A stretch of DNA of 64,000 nucleotides from NCBI RefSeq assembly GCF_014805625.2, contig NW_023998646.1, forward strand, positions 824,796 to 888,795, given 5' to 3'. This document shows positions 1-10,454 of the stretch, one piece after another. The stretch is from Glossina fuscipes (Eukaryota; Arthropoda; Insecta; Diptera; Glossinidae). A program made the position numbers and the translations under genes. The notes under the pieces were generated by a model that was not told where the DNA came from, ran no database searches, and was given only the letters and a program-made list of their open reading frames with translations. The stretch's first letter is position 1. Every line of letters begins with the position of its first letter.

Positions 1-454
1 TCTTTCGAGATCACATGCCGTGAATTTGCTGTTAAACCACCATAGACCTTGTCATTTTCGGTTAATAAACCCACAAAAGCTATCAAAGTAAAGAAGCTAA
101 CAAAAAGAAGAGGAAGAAGAAAAGTACAGAAACAAAAAAAGCGTCGGCATAAATTTGAGAACGATATTTCTCTATAAAAATAAATCTTCTATTAGAAATA
201 TAATATTCGAGCTCTGACAAATATTAGTAGTAAATGCCAGCGGGGTATATTAATCCTAAATATCTAACACGAAATATTTCCGGCTTATTCTGAAACACGC
301 ACACGAACATATATTAACAGCAGATAGAACAAAATAGGGTTCCGAATCAGCCGGTGCGATAAAAGGAAAGAAACGAAAGGTCTACTTAATTTTAAAAAAT
401 TATGCGAAATAATAAACGAATATATATAAAGTTTTGTAAGGAAGTCAGGGTCTA
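1..454. other. Unassigned leader, A-rich
   Basis: No reading frame or known motif is visible. It has a purine-rich tract around 85-140 and ends just before the open frame of the LINE ORF. It may be flanking DNA or altered 5' sequence of that element; no target duplication could be matched to decide. Confidence 0.4.
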
Positions 455-3400
455 GTGAAAGAACATATTAAAGTCTCATGTTTAAGGATTAGTGCTTTAA
501 AAACAAATTGTGTTTTAATTTATTTAAATGATGGCTATGGTGGTGTTAGTATATTAGTTAAGAAAGGTGTCAATTTCAGACGTATTCCCTATAACTCTGC
601 CGTTGACATCATCATCATCATCAAAACCATCAACCTGAAACCGAATCTTTTCATAGCCTCATGCTACTTTCCACCCAGTCTCGATGTGCAAACCTTTCGT
701 GATGAGATTCAGAGATTATGCGACTTTCTTGACGGTGAACAAAATGTGATTCTAGCTGGAGATTTCAATGCAAGACACCGCCTGTATGGCGATCAAGTCT
801 CTACCAACAAAGGCAAAATCCTTGTAAATGCCATCAATTCCAGCAGTTTCAGTGTCTTAAATAACGGCAATACTACCTTTCACTGTAACCGGAGCGGTCG
901 CACGGCGAACAGTGTCTTGGATCTAACTTTCTCGAACTCAACTATTTTATCTTTCAACTGGAACACGTCCAATGTTTCCATTGGCAAAAGTCAGCACTCC
1001 CCCATTATTTTCCACAGTTGTAACAATTCCGTCAAGAAAATAGAAAATTTCATTTCACGCAACTTCCTTATGGACCGTCTGTGTAAAGTTGATCTTCCTT
1101 CTGATTTATCATCAATTCAAAGTGCCTTTCAGTCTGTGATCATGTCTGCTAGAACCAACTTCCCTGACATTGAGTCCTTCTCACCCACACCTTGGTGGAA
1201 TCCTTCCCTGTCAACACTTTTCCGCAAATACCAAGCTGCAAGAAAAAAAATGAGTAAATATGCCAATCCAGCCAACTACATTGAATATATGAAAATACTG
1301 AAAGAATGGAGGTCTGCAGTTGGAAAGGCGAAAAGGGCACATAGAGCCATCGCTATTAAAGAGTTATGTGGTAACGGCAACCCATGTTCCTTCTGGAATT
1401 ATATCAATGGTCATCGACATTCTAGTCGAAAATTAAGCGGTTGTGCTGTATGGAATGACCGTGATAATAAAAAATACTTAGATATGCTCAAGAGCTACAT
1501 TCCAATTGTTAATCCTATTACAATGCCTTCAATTCCTTTTAGTAGTATCAGTAACACACCCTTTTCATTGCATGAGCTAATGTATGTTTTACATTCCAGA
1601 AAGAGAGCTACTGCTGCAGGTTGTGATGGAGTCAAGTATGACATGCTCACAGCACTGTCTGGAGGAAGCTTTAGCATGCTTTTGCATGCAATTAACAACT
1701 GTTGGTCCACCAACTTTATACTCTCTGATTTGCGTTGCATCAAAATAGTTCCCATTCCCAAGCCAGGTAAAGACTTAAATGACTTAAGGAGCTTCAGACC
1801 AATTTCACTAATATCTGTATTCATAAAGACCATCAACCTCATGGTTAAGGAGAGACTAACTGCTTTCCTGAAAACTGAGAACATTATTCCAGCTCGTTCT
1901 TACGCCTATCAAAAACGCAAATCTACGAATATGTGCGTTAATGAATTGTGTTTTCTCATAGTCAGCTTAAAAAAAGCAGGGAAAAAGGTTGTCATGTTCC
2001 CCCTGGACATTAGCAAAGCCTATGACTGTGTCAACTTGATTAAGCTTGGTAGAATTCTCCTAAACTTTTCGATTCCTCTTCAAATGCGGCTGTGGATACT
2101 TAATTTTTTATCCAAGCGTGTGTTGGTGATGGGTACCGAAAGAGTTGAAATATGCGGTGGTATCCCACAAGGCAGTTGTTTAAGCCCCATACTCTTCAAT
2201 TTATACGCAGCTTCTTTGCCTGATCTTCAAGATGACAAAACTCACATTTTTCAATATGCAGACGATTTTCTAATCGTATCTGCGGACTCATCTTTTCCTG
2301 CAGCTGTCAATAACCTCTCGATGAAAGCGAACTTGTTTTTCGATGCATGCGCTGATCTTAATTTATATTTTAACCCCAGCAAGACAAACACTATTTATTT
2401 TGCCAAAGGTTCTAAACGTGAAATCAGACTTCTTATCAAAGGTACCCAAGTTAATCAGGTAAAATCTCTTCGATTTCTTGGGAGAATTTTAAATGACAGC
2501 TTAACCTTTCGTGGGCATTATGAAAAGGCGTTCAAAGATTGTCAGTCTGGATGCAACATCATCAAACTCATGACAAACAATCAGGCAGGCTTGCCTCCCA
2601 AAAATGCTTTGACCGTTTACAAATCTCTAGTCAGGTCCAAAATTGAATTTGGACATTCCACATGTTGCAATTTCCCAAAATACATTGAAAAACGTATACA
2701 AGCATTTGAAAACCGAATTTTAAAGCGTTGCACTGGACTGACCCCCTCAACTTCTCAACATATTCTCAATGCTATATCTGGTGAATGGCCAGTTTCCGAA
2801 AGAGCCCTTTTTTGCACTGCCAAGGAGTTAATTAAAGTCAAGATGATAAATCCTTCCTTTTTTCAGGAAATTATATCTCTCAGTGACACTGTCACTTGCA
2901 GCTATACTTTTTGCTATCAAAAACTTCCTCATATTTTTGATAAGTTAGATTCAATTCCCCCCTTGAATTTCATTACCAGCAAATGGAAAGTCTTCATGAA
3001 CATTCTCGAACCAATCTCTACCTCAAAACAAAATGTCAACTTCTCTTGTATAAGGTTGTTATGCCAAGAAAAGCTCCTTTTTTATTACAACAACGGATAT
3101 GATATATATGCCACTGACGGTTCCGTCGGACATAATGTATCTGGCTTCTCGGTCGTGAAACCTCTATCTGAAACAATACTCCGAGTCAAAGTGGAAGAGG
3201 AACTTTCCTCTACTTTTATTGAGTTGCTCGCCATTCGACATGCTATCATGGTTGCTATTTCCGATGGTATCAGACGTTTTGTTATTTTTTCCGACAGCAG
3301 GTCTGCTCTACTTCTAATAAATAAAAGAGATGCAGAAAATCAATATGTGTTTGACATTCACAAGACGTTGCACGAATCTCAAGTGGATGACTGTCACCTC

Positions 3401-3622
3401 GTTTGGGTACCTGGCCACTACGGCTTTTTTTTAAATGTAAAAGCCGACTTTCATGCAGGGAAAGCTCGTGTTCATGGGACAATTTTGTCCATCAAATATA
3501 CTCCCAATGAAGCAATTCGGGCAATTCGCAACCACATCCTTCAACAGCTTGTAACGAGTTTCCTTAGGCGGGGTATACCCAGTCAATCCAGGATCCGTTG
3601 CAAGAAAATTTTTAACAAATAA
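455..3622 (+). CDS. LINE ORF2: endonuclease, reverse transcriptase, RNase H
   Basis: An open frame of 1055 codons encodes the enzyme that nicks target DNA and copies LINE RNA into it. An APE-type endonuclease part comes first, with AGDFNARH at residues about 101-108 and the DLTFSN motif after it. The reverse transcriptase follows, with GIPQGSCLSPILF and the catalytic YADD near residue 602. RNase H lies near residues 885-1000 (ATDGS, the E of FIELLAIRHAI, FSDSRSA, WVPGHYG), so all acidic RNase H positions appear present. RNase H places it in an I/LOA-like group. The first 40-50 residues of the endonuclease, with its N and E catalytic residues, are missing and the apparent start is GTG, so the copy is probably 5' truncated. 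No ORF1 and no C-terminal Cys/His knuckle are seen. The absence of stops over 3.1 kb suggests a young insertion. Confidence 0.9.
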   Translation: MKEHIKVSCLRISALKTNCVLIYLNDGYGGVSILVKKGVNFRRIPYNSAVDIIIIIKTINLKPNLFIASCYFPPSLDVQTFRDEIQRLCDFLDGEQNVILAGDFNARHRLYGDQVSTNKGKILVNAINSSSFSVLNNGNTTFHCNRSGRTANSVLDLTFSNSTILSFNWNTSNVSIGKSQHSPIIFHSCNNSVKKIENFISRNFLMDRLCKVDLPSDLSSIQSAFQSVIMSARTNFPDIESFSPTPWWNPSLSTLFRKYQAARKKMSKYANPANYIEYMKILKEWRSAVGKAKRAHRAIAIKELCGNGNPCSFWNYINGHRHSSRKLSGCAVWNDRDNKKYLDMLKSYIPIVNPITMPSIPFSSISNTPFSLHELMYVLHSRKRATAAGCDGVKYDMLTALSGGSFSMLLHAINNCWSTNFILSDLRCIKIVPIPKPGKDLNDLRSFRPISLISVFIKTINLMVKERLTAFLKTENIIPARSYAYQKRKSTNMCVNELCFLIVSLKKAGKKVVMFPLDISKAYDCVNLIKLGRILLNFSIPLQMRLWILNFLSKRVLVMGTERVEICGGIPQGSCLSPILFNLYAASLPDLQDDKTHIFQYADDFLIVSADSSFPAAVNNLSMKANLFFDACADLNLYFNPSKTNTIYFAKGSKREIRLLIKGTQVNQVKSLRFLGRILNDSLTFRGHYEKAFKDCQSGCNIIKLMTNNQAGLPPKNALTVYKSLVRSKIEFGHSTCCNFPKYIEKRIQAFENRILKRCTGLTPSTSQHILNAISGEWPVSERALFCTAKELIKVKMINPSFFQEIISLSDTVTCSYTFCYQKLPHIFDKLDSIPPLNFITSKWKVFMNILEPISTSKQNVNFSCIRLLCQEKLLFYYNNGYDIYATDGSVGHNVSGFSVVKPLSETILRVKVEEELSSTFIELLAIRHAIMVAISDGIRRFVIFSDSRSALLLINKRDAENQYVFDIHKTLHESQVDDCHLVWVPGHYGFFLNVKADFHAGKARVHGTILSIKYTPNEAIRAIRNHILQQLVTSFLRRGIPSQSRIRCKKIFNK

Positions 3623-3925
3623 TCAGGCCCTTCGGGGGAGAATGGTGTTATGATCTCTTAGCTTTATTGGTTCCTCTTTACTGGACGGAAGTATGAAATG
3701 GCTGGGGCAAGGAACCAGCGAGGTGTCCCGACTTGTCGTGCTATTACCGGCTTGTTTTGTTTTCCTCGTTTTACTTGTACGTTTGGAACTTGCACTTATT
3801 TTTCGTTCCGCTTTGAATATCGCGAGTACTGCAAGAAAGAACCGAAAACTTCGCCAGTGTCATAGCTGCTTTGGTTCATCCCTGGTTGGGATGTGAGTCC
3901 CAAAAAAAAAATAAAATAAATAAAA
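455..3925 (+). mobile_element. 5'-truncated RNase H-type LINE
   Basis: The ORF2 is followed by about 280 bp of 3' UTR and an A-rich tail at about 3901-3925. A second short A tract at 4021-4028, after the small assembly gap, could be the true tail, so the 3' boundary is uncertain. The 5' end is cut inside the endonuclease domain. Confidence 0.7.
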
Positions 3926-4266
3926 AGCGTCTCTCAGTTCTTCAGGGATGGCGATTAAGCTAAACCAGCACANNNNNNNNNNGATTAAGCTAAACCAGCA
4001 CATCCCCTATCCGTAATGTCAAAAAAAAGAGATTAGTCATATTGTCTGTAACCACTTACCTCCAGGCAGCTATGACACCGAAATGAAAGAATCTGCGCGC
4101 TGTGCCGCTCTTTTATAGCGGGGATCTCGCTCGCTTGTCCTATTGCCAACATGTTCTGTGTGTTTACATATGCTTATGAGTATACTTAGCTTAGGTTGGC
4201 TGCAGTCGCAACCTTAGTTACGACTTGCATGATCCTGCTTATACATAACTTGATATCACTTACATC
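3926..4266. other. Short unassigned segment with 10-N gap
   Basis: No gene is seen. A gap of 10 N at 3973-3982 is flanked by an exact 20-bp duplication, gattaagctaaaccagcaca, at 3953-3972 and 3983-4002. This is the signature of two overlapping contig ends placed side by side. The stretch after it leads into the 121-bp tandem repeat. Confidence 0.8.
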
Positions 4267-4508
4267 TAGCTTATTATTATGTTTGTTCCAATCTCGATGC
4301 AACAAGCACCCAGGTACCAAATCGCGTGATTCACTCACCGTTAGGTATGTGTGTGCTTGTGCACTGAGTTTGCATGTACTTTGTGTATAGCTTATTACTA
4401 TGTTTTGTTCAAGAGTTTACTCGCTAAGCACTCAGGCACCAAATCGCGTGATTCGATCACAGTTAGGTTTGTGAGTGCTTGTGCACTGTGTTTGCATGTG
4501 CTTCGTGT
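4267..4508. repeat. 121-bp tandem repeat, two copies
   Basis: Two diverged copies (4267-4387, 4388-4508) each start with tagcttatta and share caccaaatcgcgtgattc-like and gtgcttgtgcact segments. The R1-clade LINE is inserted exactly at the end of the second copy. Related sequence seems to continue on the far side of that insertion from 9776. Confidence 0.85.
4493..4508. repeat. Target-site duplication, left copy
   Basis: tgcatgtgcttcgtgt here is repeated exactly at 9760-9775. The two copies bracket the R1-clade element and lie next to its poly(A) end, as expected for target-primed reverse transcription. Confidence 0.93.
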
Positions 4509-4676
4509 TTTTTTTTTTTTTTTTTTTTTTGCTCTGTGAGCTGGAGGTAGAAAATCTTCGAAAGATACTGCTGGGTCTTAGTAGCAGCATGCACGATTCG
4601 CCATCCCTGGCGCATACGTACTAAAAACTACCCCCCACACACACTTCGTCTACCACTCTCCCCCGCGGGACCACCG
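4509..4676 (-). other. R1-clade LINE 3' UTR and poly(A)
   Basis: A 22-nt T run (poly(A) of the minus-strand element) touches the left target duplication. About 145 bp of 3' UTR precede it. No separate gene is present. Confidence 0.85.
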
Positions 4677-7600
4677 TTAGGTATTACTTCGCGGGGGCTG
4701 ATTGTCGCTAGCACGCTCCTGATGGTGGGACCTCAGTGGAATGCAGTATCGGCTTCCACTCCCTCTGCTCTCCACCCGTTGTCTCTCCAATCGTCGCAAC
4801 TCCACGAGCGTATTGCTGGCGAATGCGTGTACGGCGTTCCAGGCTGCTGCACTGCCAACCATTGCGCTTGTTATCTCGTTAGGTGGCAATTGAGGCCGCC
4901 CATTTTCGAACCTGCTGCAGTAGGACATTACGTGTTCTGCGTCCTCCTCTATATCCTCGCATACCGGGCAGTTAGGCGAACTGTCGTGCCCGAATCTGTG
5001 TAGATATTTCCGGAAACAGCCATGGCCAGTCAGAAGCTGGGTTAAGTAATAGTTTACTTTTCCCTGCCGTCTGTCAACCCAACGTCTTATATTAGGGATA
5101 AGAACGAACGTCCATCTTCCTTTGGTCGTTCTTTCCCACCTCGACTGCCAAATCCTTAACGAGGCCATCCGCCCCTCGCTTCTTGTAGCGTGTGAGGAGA
5201 GCTTGTTGCCGCGACGCCGTTTGTAGATGCGACTCATCTCATCGGCCAGAATGTCGATTGGCAGAGTGCCAGCTAGCACAAGCGCTGCCTCTTCCGACAC
5301 GGTACGGAATGGGCAAATCTGCCTCAGGGCGCTAAGGCGATATATTGCCGCCATCTTTCGGTACACTGCCTTCACCTTCAGTGCACTGGCCCAAACTGGG
5401 CTTCCGTACATTATGACTGAGGTTATCACCTTGGCTATAACCCTTCGGGTGGTGCATTTCGGGCCTCCAATATTTGGCATGATCCTTGCTAGTGACGCCT
5501 GGATGCCGGCAGCTTTCTCAGCAGCGTACTCAACATGCTGCTTAAACTTGAGTCGATGGTCAAGCATAACTCCAAGGTATTTCAAGGGAGGAGATGACCG
5601 ACTCGTATACAGCATGTTTCCACGCTCTTTCTGCTGCTTATTAGGACCGCTTCCGTTTTCTGCTCTGCTAGTTCCAGCCCCATCTCTTCTAGCCACAACT
5701 TCACTTTCACGATAGCCTCGTTAGCTCTCGCTTCTACCTGCGCGACGTGTTTTGCGGTCACTACGACTGCTATATCATCGGCAAAGCCGACGATCGTTGC
5801 CCCGGTAGGAAGTTTAAGCTCAAAGACGCCGTTGTACATTATATTCCACAGGAGAGGACCAAGGACTGACCCCTGTGGAACACCCGCCGATATTTTATGC
5901 GATTGCTTTCCATCATCGCTGTCGTACACTAACGTGCGGTTCGAAAGGTAACTTGTCACTATCTCAAGTATATACCTTGGAACCCGTATCCTTATGAGGG
6001 TTTTGCGGATAAGCCCCCAGTCCGCCGAGTTGAAAGCGTTTTTAACGTCTAGCGTAACGACGGCGCAGTACTTTTTATCACCGCCACTCCATCGGTCACC
6101 GGCTATGGCGTCTGAGGCAACCGCCACGACGTGGCTTATGGCATCTATTGTAGACCGCGTTCTACGGAATCCATACTGGTTATCCGAGAGAGCACGTCTT
6201 TCTTCAACCACAGCTAGCAGGCGTTCATATACGACCCTTTCCAATACCTTGCCCATTGTGTCCAACAGGCAGATGGGTCGGTACGACGATGGCTTATTGG
6301 CCTTCGGAATAAGGAGCAGCCTTTGGATCTTCGATACGTCCGGGAACGTCCTTTCTTCCAGGCACCTTTGCAGCAACATCATGAAGACGTCTGGCCTCCT
6401 TCGTATCGCTGCCTTTAAGGCCTTGTTTGGGACTCCATCTGGCCCAGGGTTTTTTTTGTCCCCAATCCGCTTGCAGGCGCTTAAAAGCTCGTCGGCAGAA
6501 ATTGCTGGTATGGCTTCCTCTTCCCTGCCGAGGAGGTTTACCAACACATACGGCGGCCTCTGCGGGAAAAGTGTCGCTACTATTCTTCGGAGCGCGAGCG
6601 GACACGTGATTTGCGGTGCCTTCTGTCCTTTGACCTTCTTCAAGGCCACTTTATATGCCGTTCCCTATGGGTTAATATCGGCATCCTGGCATATTTCCTC
6701 AAAACTTCTCCTTTTGATGGCCCTTATGGCTTTCTTTAAGTCACTGCGCAGGTCTCTGTAGAGTAGGAGCAATTCATTGAAGTTTTCCCTACCTCTCGAG
6801 CGCTGCACTTTCCTTCTGGCTTTCAAGCAGTTCGCTCTTAGAGACGCTATCTCTTCGGTCCACCAATGGCACGGAGACCCTCTTCTCCGTGTATTTCGTC
6901 TTCGGGGCATGGCGGCGTCGCATGCTTGTACCAGCAGCTTTGCTACGTTTTGCCGGAGTTCACCAGCTGTACCGTCTCCACCCACGTAGGAGTCCATAAT
7001 GGTGTTAAAGACATCCTCGTCAAAAAGTGCATCTCTCCACCTCGGCCCGGTAGTTTTATTCCACCTATTACCTCTGTCCTCTATGGATGCTATGTCGAGG
7101 AAGATGGCCTGGTGATCGCTATTTGTGTACTCCTCGCTCAGCGACCACTTGCATCTGGCCACTAGACTGTCGCTGACAAAGGTGAGGTCTACTTTCGAGC
7201 CCCTTCCTGCCTTACGAAACGTATCTCGCTGCCCATCGTTCAGAAGAGATACTTTTAGCATGGCGAAAGCCTCCAGCAAGCTGCGTCCTCTCGCATTGCA
7301 GGCCTTACTGTCCCACTCGAAGGCCCAAGCATTGAAATCCCCCGCAATTAATACGGAAGGCTTCTCCCGGGCATCTGCGACGAGTTCATCTAGCATGCTT
7401 TGAAATTCGCTTTGTGTCCAGCTTGGAAGAGCGTAGCAACTATAGCAGCATATATATTTAGCTGTCGCCCTGACGAATCCGCTGTGCTGGCAGTCCCCAT
7501 CCAAGAGTGCTATAGGACCAGGCGCCCAAATTGCTGCTTTTTTGGACGCGTCGGTTACCCAAGTACCTTGACTTGCCCTGCGATATGGTTCACTCAGTAG

Positions 7601-7690
7601 TACCAGGTCCACCTCTTTCTCAACGACCGTTTGCCGAAGTAGGTCATGAGCTGCTTCGCCGTGATTGAGATTAATCTGCATTATTCTCAT
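4677..7690 (-). pseudogene. R1-clade LINE ORF2 (endonuclease and reverse transcriptase), broken
   Basis: Encodes the target-site endonuclease and reverse transcriptase. The start MRIMQINLNHGEAAHDLL is the usual R1-clade opening, with LLSEPY and AGDFNAWAFEWDS of the APE endonuclease next. The reverse transcriptase shows GPDGVPNKALK, GVPQGSVLGPLLWN and the catalytic FADD (around 5790). The C-terminal knuckle CPVCEDIEEDAEHVMSYC (about 4945-4970) follows. Two lesions are seen: a TAG at 6665-6667 inside NP*GTAYKV, where the family has tryptophan (a TGG-to-TAG change), and a frameshift near 5590-5605, just before KYLGVMLDHRL. The frames on either side are otherwise clean. It overlaps ORF1 by four bases. 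Confidence 0.93.
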
Positions 7691-9081
7691 TTCCGCGCTT
7701 TACCGACCAGTGCCTGCTTGAACAGCGGGCATTTCCCGCTTCCCGCCACGTGCTTAGCATCTAGATTCGGCGTCTTTCTGCAGAACATGCAGGACGGGTC
7801 CTTAGTGCAGTTTTTTGCAATATGGCCATCCTCTCCACACCTCCGAAAAGCCTTTGACCGGTCAGATGGAGCTGCACATTGCTTTGCTATGTGCCCAAAC
7901 TCCAGGCATCGGAAACATCTCAACAAAGGTGTGCGCTCTCTGATCCTACAGATCACCCAGCCTATGCGCAATTTCCCGCCTGCCAGTAGCTTAGCGGCTC
8001 CCTCCTGCTGTAGGGTAATGAGCGCCGTCTGCGTGCCGCCATATGCTTTTCTTAAGTTAACCACCTCTGCGGATGCCACCCCATATTGGGACTTAAGTGC
8101 GCTGCTTATGTCCTCCCTGGTGGTGACTTCGTCGATGTCCTTGCACTCGACCATTTTACGTTGCTTCAGACACCTGACTTCGGCCTCCCCTCCTAAAAAT
8201 TAGCCCACTGCCGCTCTCAGCTCTTCCGCCTTCTCTCCGCTCTGGTTTAGTTGCAAGAGAAGCTCGCCCTTCTGCGTTCTTCTTATCTTTTGCACCGCCT
8301 CACCAAACTTACTTAATTGCGGTTCGTCCTTAACCTTGCGGAGCATATCCGCGTACGAGAGCTCGCCTTTAGCTGCTATGACGATAGCGTCGGGTCTACC
8401 CTTCGCAGGTCTTTCTTTTAGCCGATCTGCCTTTCTTTTCTTCTTCATTTTCGCTCTGACCTTCTGCCACTCCAAGTCCTTCGATGGGCGCTGGCCGTTA
8501 GGGGCGCTAGCGGTGTGCTGTTCAGCGGCCCCCGTGCTGGCTACGTTACGACGTTTGGCGGTCGGCGTGTCCGCATCCCCGGGCTGCTTACGTTTACTCG
8601 CCTCAGGCTGTGTTCGCTTCTCCCCGCTTGCATACTGCAGCGGCGTGACCCCACCGCTTCGCTCCATCACCTTTTGCGCGTATGTGCGCGGGGAAGTTTG
8701 GAGACTCTTATCCTTAGTCTCCTTGCGAGAAGTGCGTGTGGCGTCTTTATCAAGCCGGCATTTTTCATACATCGTTTTGATGCCGTCTATTGTGTCGCGC
8801 ATTTGTTGGTTTATGTGCCGCCTTTTTCCATCGTTTTCCTGCAGCATCGCAACCAGATCCTTTATGTAGCCGCCCAACTTTACGAAGGCTGCCACGTCCT
8901 CCACGTCCACTGGTGTGTGGTTTGGCGTCTCTGGGAGCGTTTGTCCAAACTGAGGCTGCGTTTGCACGCCTACTGGCGACCTCGTTATTCTCCCGCTCAC
9001 TTTGAAGGGGTTCTCTTCGTTCAAAGCGCCGGCGTGACCCCTAATGCCTGTTGGTGTGTTTGATTTTTGATTTGTAGACAT
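7687..9081 (-). pseudogene. R1-clade LINE ORF1 (gag-like), one in-frame stop
   Basis: Encodes the RNA-binding protein that coats LINE RNA. A single frame of 465 codons begins MSTNQKSNTPTGIRG. It has a basic, low-complexity N-terminal half and a C-terminal CCHC cluster. The first knuckle CFRCLEFGHIAKQC is intact. In the second, FRRCGEDGHIAKNC, phenylalanine stands where the first zinc-binding cysteine is expected. A third Cys/His group (CMFCRKT) follows. The only break is TAA at 8200-8202; the downstream part (LGGEAEVRCLKQ, MVECKDIDEV) is in the same frame. Confidence 0.9.
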
Positions 9082-9759
9082 TTTGATTTGAATTGCGCCC
9101 CAACTGGGAAGCCGCTATCCGGTTCCGCTGGTGTAGTTGCTGTTAGGACCCCATGGTTATCTTTGCAAGCAGTGAGGCCATGCAGTGGGTTGACGCTAGC
9201 CCTTATGAGACTAGCGTTCAGTGCCAGGTCCAGCATTAGCCAGGAGTTCATCTCAACTGGGCCTACACCCACCAACTTAACGGTGCGGCCTAGAACGTAC
9301 TTCCCAGACTTGCCATAATTTTAACGGGGCGGGGGCGGTGTCAGCATTAGCCCGAAAGCCATTTCGGGTGGGTGTCACTCCAACCTACTCAGGTAACGGA
9401 ATACTGCCACCACCAGCTCAAAGTCATCAATTCAGGTACATGTTCCGGTATGCCATAATCAAGACCTTACCGGGCTCGGTCTTGATGCCTATCCCTAGGC
9501 TTCGTAGAATAGAAGAATTCTCTCCCTCGGTGCCACCCCATACAAGAATGGGGAGCACCTATTTCAAGGACGGCGCTTACTCACCGAAGATTCGCAGGGT
9601 TATGCGGCCTTTTCAGCCGCCCCTCCTCCTCTGCCGCTCTTGGTCGGGGACTGCTTATTTGTTATTCGCAGCTAACCTACTAATATACCTTTGGGTACTC
9701 GCAGGCCGATCACAATCCGCCACCTGTGACCCCCACAGTAGCCTGAGCTTAGCCCTGTG
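9082..9759 (-). other. R1-clade LINE 5' UTR / promoter region
   Basis: A non-coding, relatively G+C-rich leader of 678 bp between ORF1 and the right target duplication. It contains short inverted repeats: ggtgcc/ggagcacc arms around 9530-9560 and caagacc/ggtcttg arms at about 9461-9485. LINE internal promoters normally lie in this position; the promoter role is inferred. Confidence 0.6.
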
Positions 9760-9775
9760 TGCATGTGCTTCGTGT
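9760..9775. repeat. Target-site duplication, right copy
   Basis: Exact second copy of the 16-bp duplication at 4493-4508, touching the 5' end of the R1-clade element. Its presence shows the insertion is full length and has not been rearranged. Confidence 0.93.
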
Positions 9776-10290
9776 GTTTTTACATGTGTGATCGTGTCTT
9801 TGTACATTTTGTGTATGCAGTTTATGCATTATCGTATGTTCTTATTATTTTGATCTACCTAAGTTCAATTCTGCTTGTTTTGTTTACCCTAACGGTGCTA
9901 CACATTCTGCGCATTTTTACACATAGCGATTCTTGCTGAAGTTTGTTTTGCTTGCATAGATTTTCTACCTAAGTTCAATTCTGCTTGTTAAATATTAATT
10001 GGTAATTAGACTTTGAGTTTTTACTTCGTCTTTCACACGTTTGAGTAGTTATTTATATTTACATACTTATTTACAACTGAGCAATTATTACATTGGGAAT
10101 ACCTATTCGCATTTGGGGTAGTTCTTTACAGTTGAATGCTTACTCACATTTGAGTAGTTATTTATATTTACATACTTATTTACAACTGAGCAATTATTAC
10201 AGGAAGCAAAATCGCTTCCTTACAAGCTAAACGACGAATTTAAAGTAATCGCGCGCGTTAAATCCAATCGTCTTTTCTATAAATTAAATC
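9776..10290. repeat. 110-bp tandem duplication region
   Basis: A 25-bp motif starting ctacctaagttcaattctgc is at 9855-9879 and again at 9965-9989 (110 bp apart). A 52-bp block starting ttgagtagttatttatattt is at 10041-10092 and 10150-10201 (109 bp apart). The stretch is therefore an old tandem array of about 110 bp. No coding signal is seen. The remaining bases lead into the SINE. Confidence 0.8.
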
Positions 10291-10445
10291 CGCCTGAGTT
10301 GCCGAAGGCGAGGAATCTCGACTAGCAAGTCAATGGTCATGGGTTCGAATCTCAAGTGCGGTAGAGTTTTTAATAAAAGCCGATAGCCTTAGATGCTAGC
10401 GCTTTTAAGAGTTTAGTCTTAGAATTTATTTCTCTGGCGAAATTG
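10291..10445 (+). mobile_element. tRNA-derived SINE, family A, copy 1
   Basis: The head resembles a decayed tRNA: an A-box-like gagttgccgaaggcg at 10296-10310 and a strong B box gggttcgaatc at 10341-10351. A family-specific body follows (caagtgcggtagagttt, agatgct). A second copy at about 58790-58915 shares head and body. The 3' end tttagtcttagaatttattt closely matches the 3' end of the I-like LINEs in this window. The anticodon stem does not pair, so it is not a functional tRNA. Confidence 0.75.
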
Positions 10446-10454
10446 ACTTCGCCA

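Larger units (their letters stand above)
4509..9759 (-). mobile_element. Full-length R1-clade LINE
   Basis: A complete non-LTR retrotransposon of about 5.25 kb on the minus strand. Its order is 5' UTR (9082-9759), ORF1 (7687-9081), ORF2 (4677-7690), 3' UTR (4531-4676) and a poly(A) tail seen as T at 4509-4530. Both ends abut a perfect 16-bp target duplication. ORF1 and ORF2 overlap by ATGA at 7687-7690, a typical stop/restart arrangement. Domain content (CCHC gag, APE endonuclease, reverse transcriptase without RNase H, C-terminal zinc knuckle) is that of the R1 clade. It is not in rDNA here. Two in-frame stops and one frameshift inactivate it. Confidence 0.93.

Noticed and set aside
1495..1884. 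Minus-strand open frame of 129 codons
   Set aside because: It lies within the plus-strand LINE reverse transcriptase and has no coding features.
5227..8869. Long plus-strand open frames over the R1-clade LINE (5227-5715, 5994-6761, 8336-8869)
   Set aside because: They are antisense to the LINE ORFs, which show recognisable domains on the minus strand. The plus-strand translations show no domain.
10291..10365. Possible serine-type tRNA gene
   Set aside because: The B box is good but the anticodon arm does not pair, and the sequence runs on into a body shared with a second copy. It is a SINE head.
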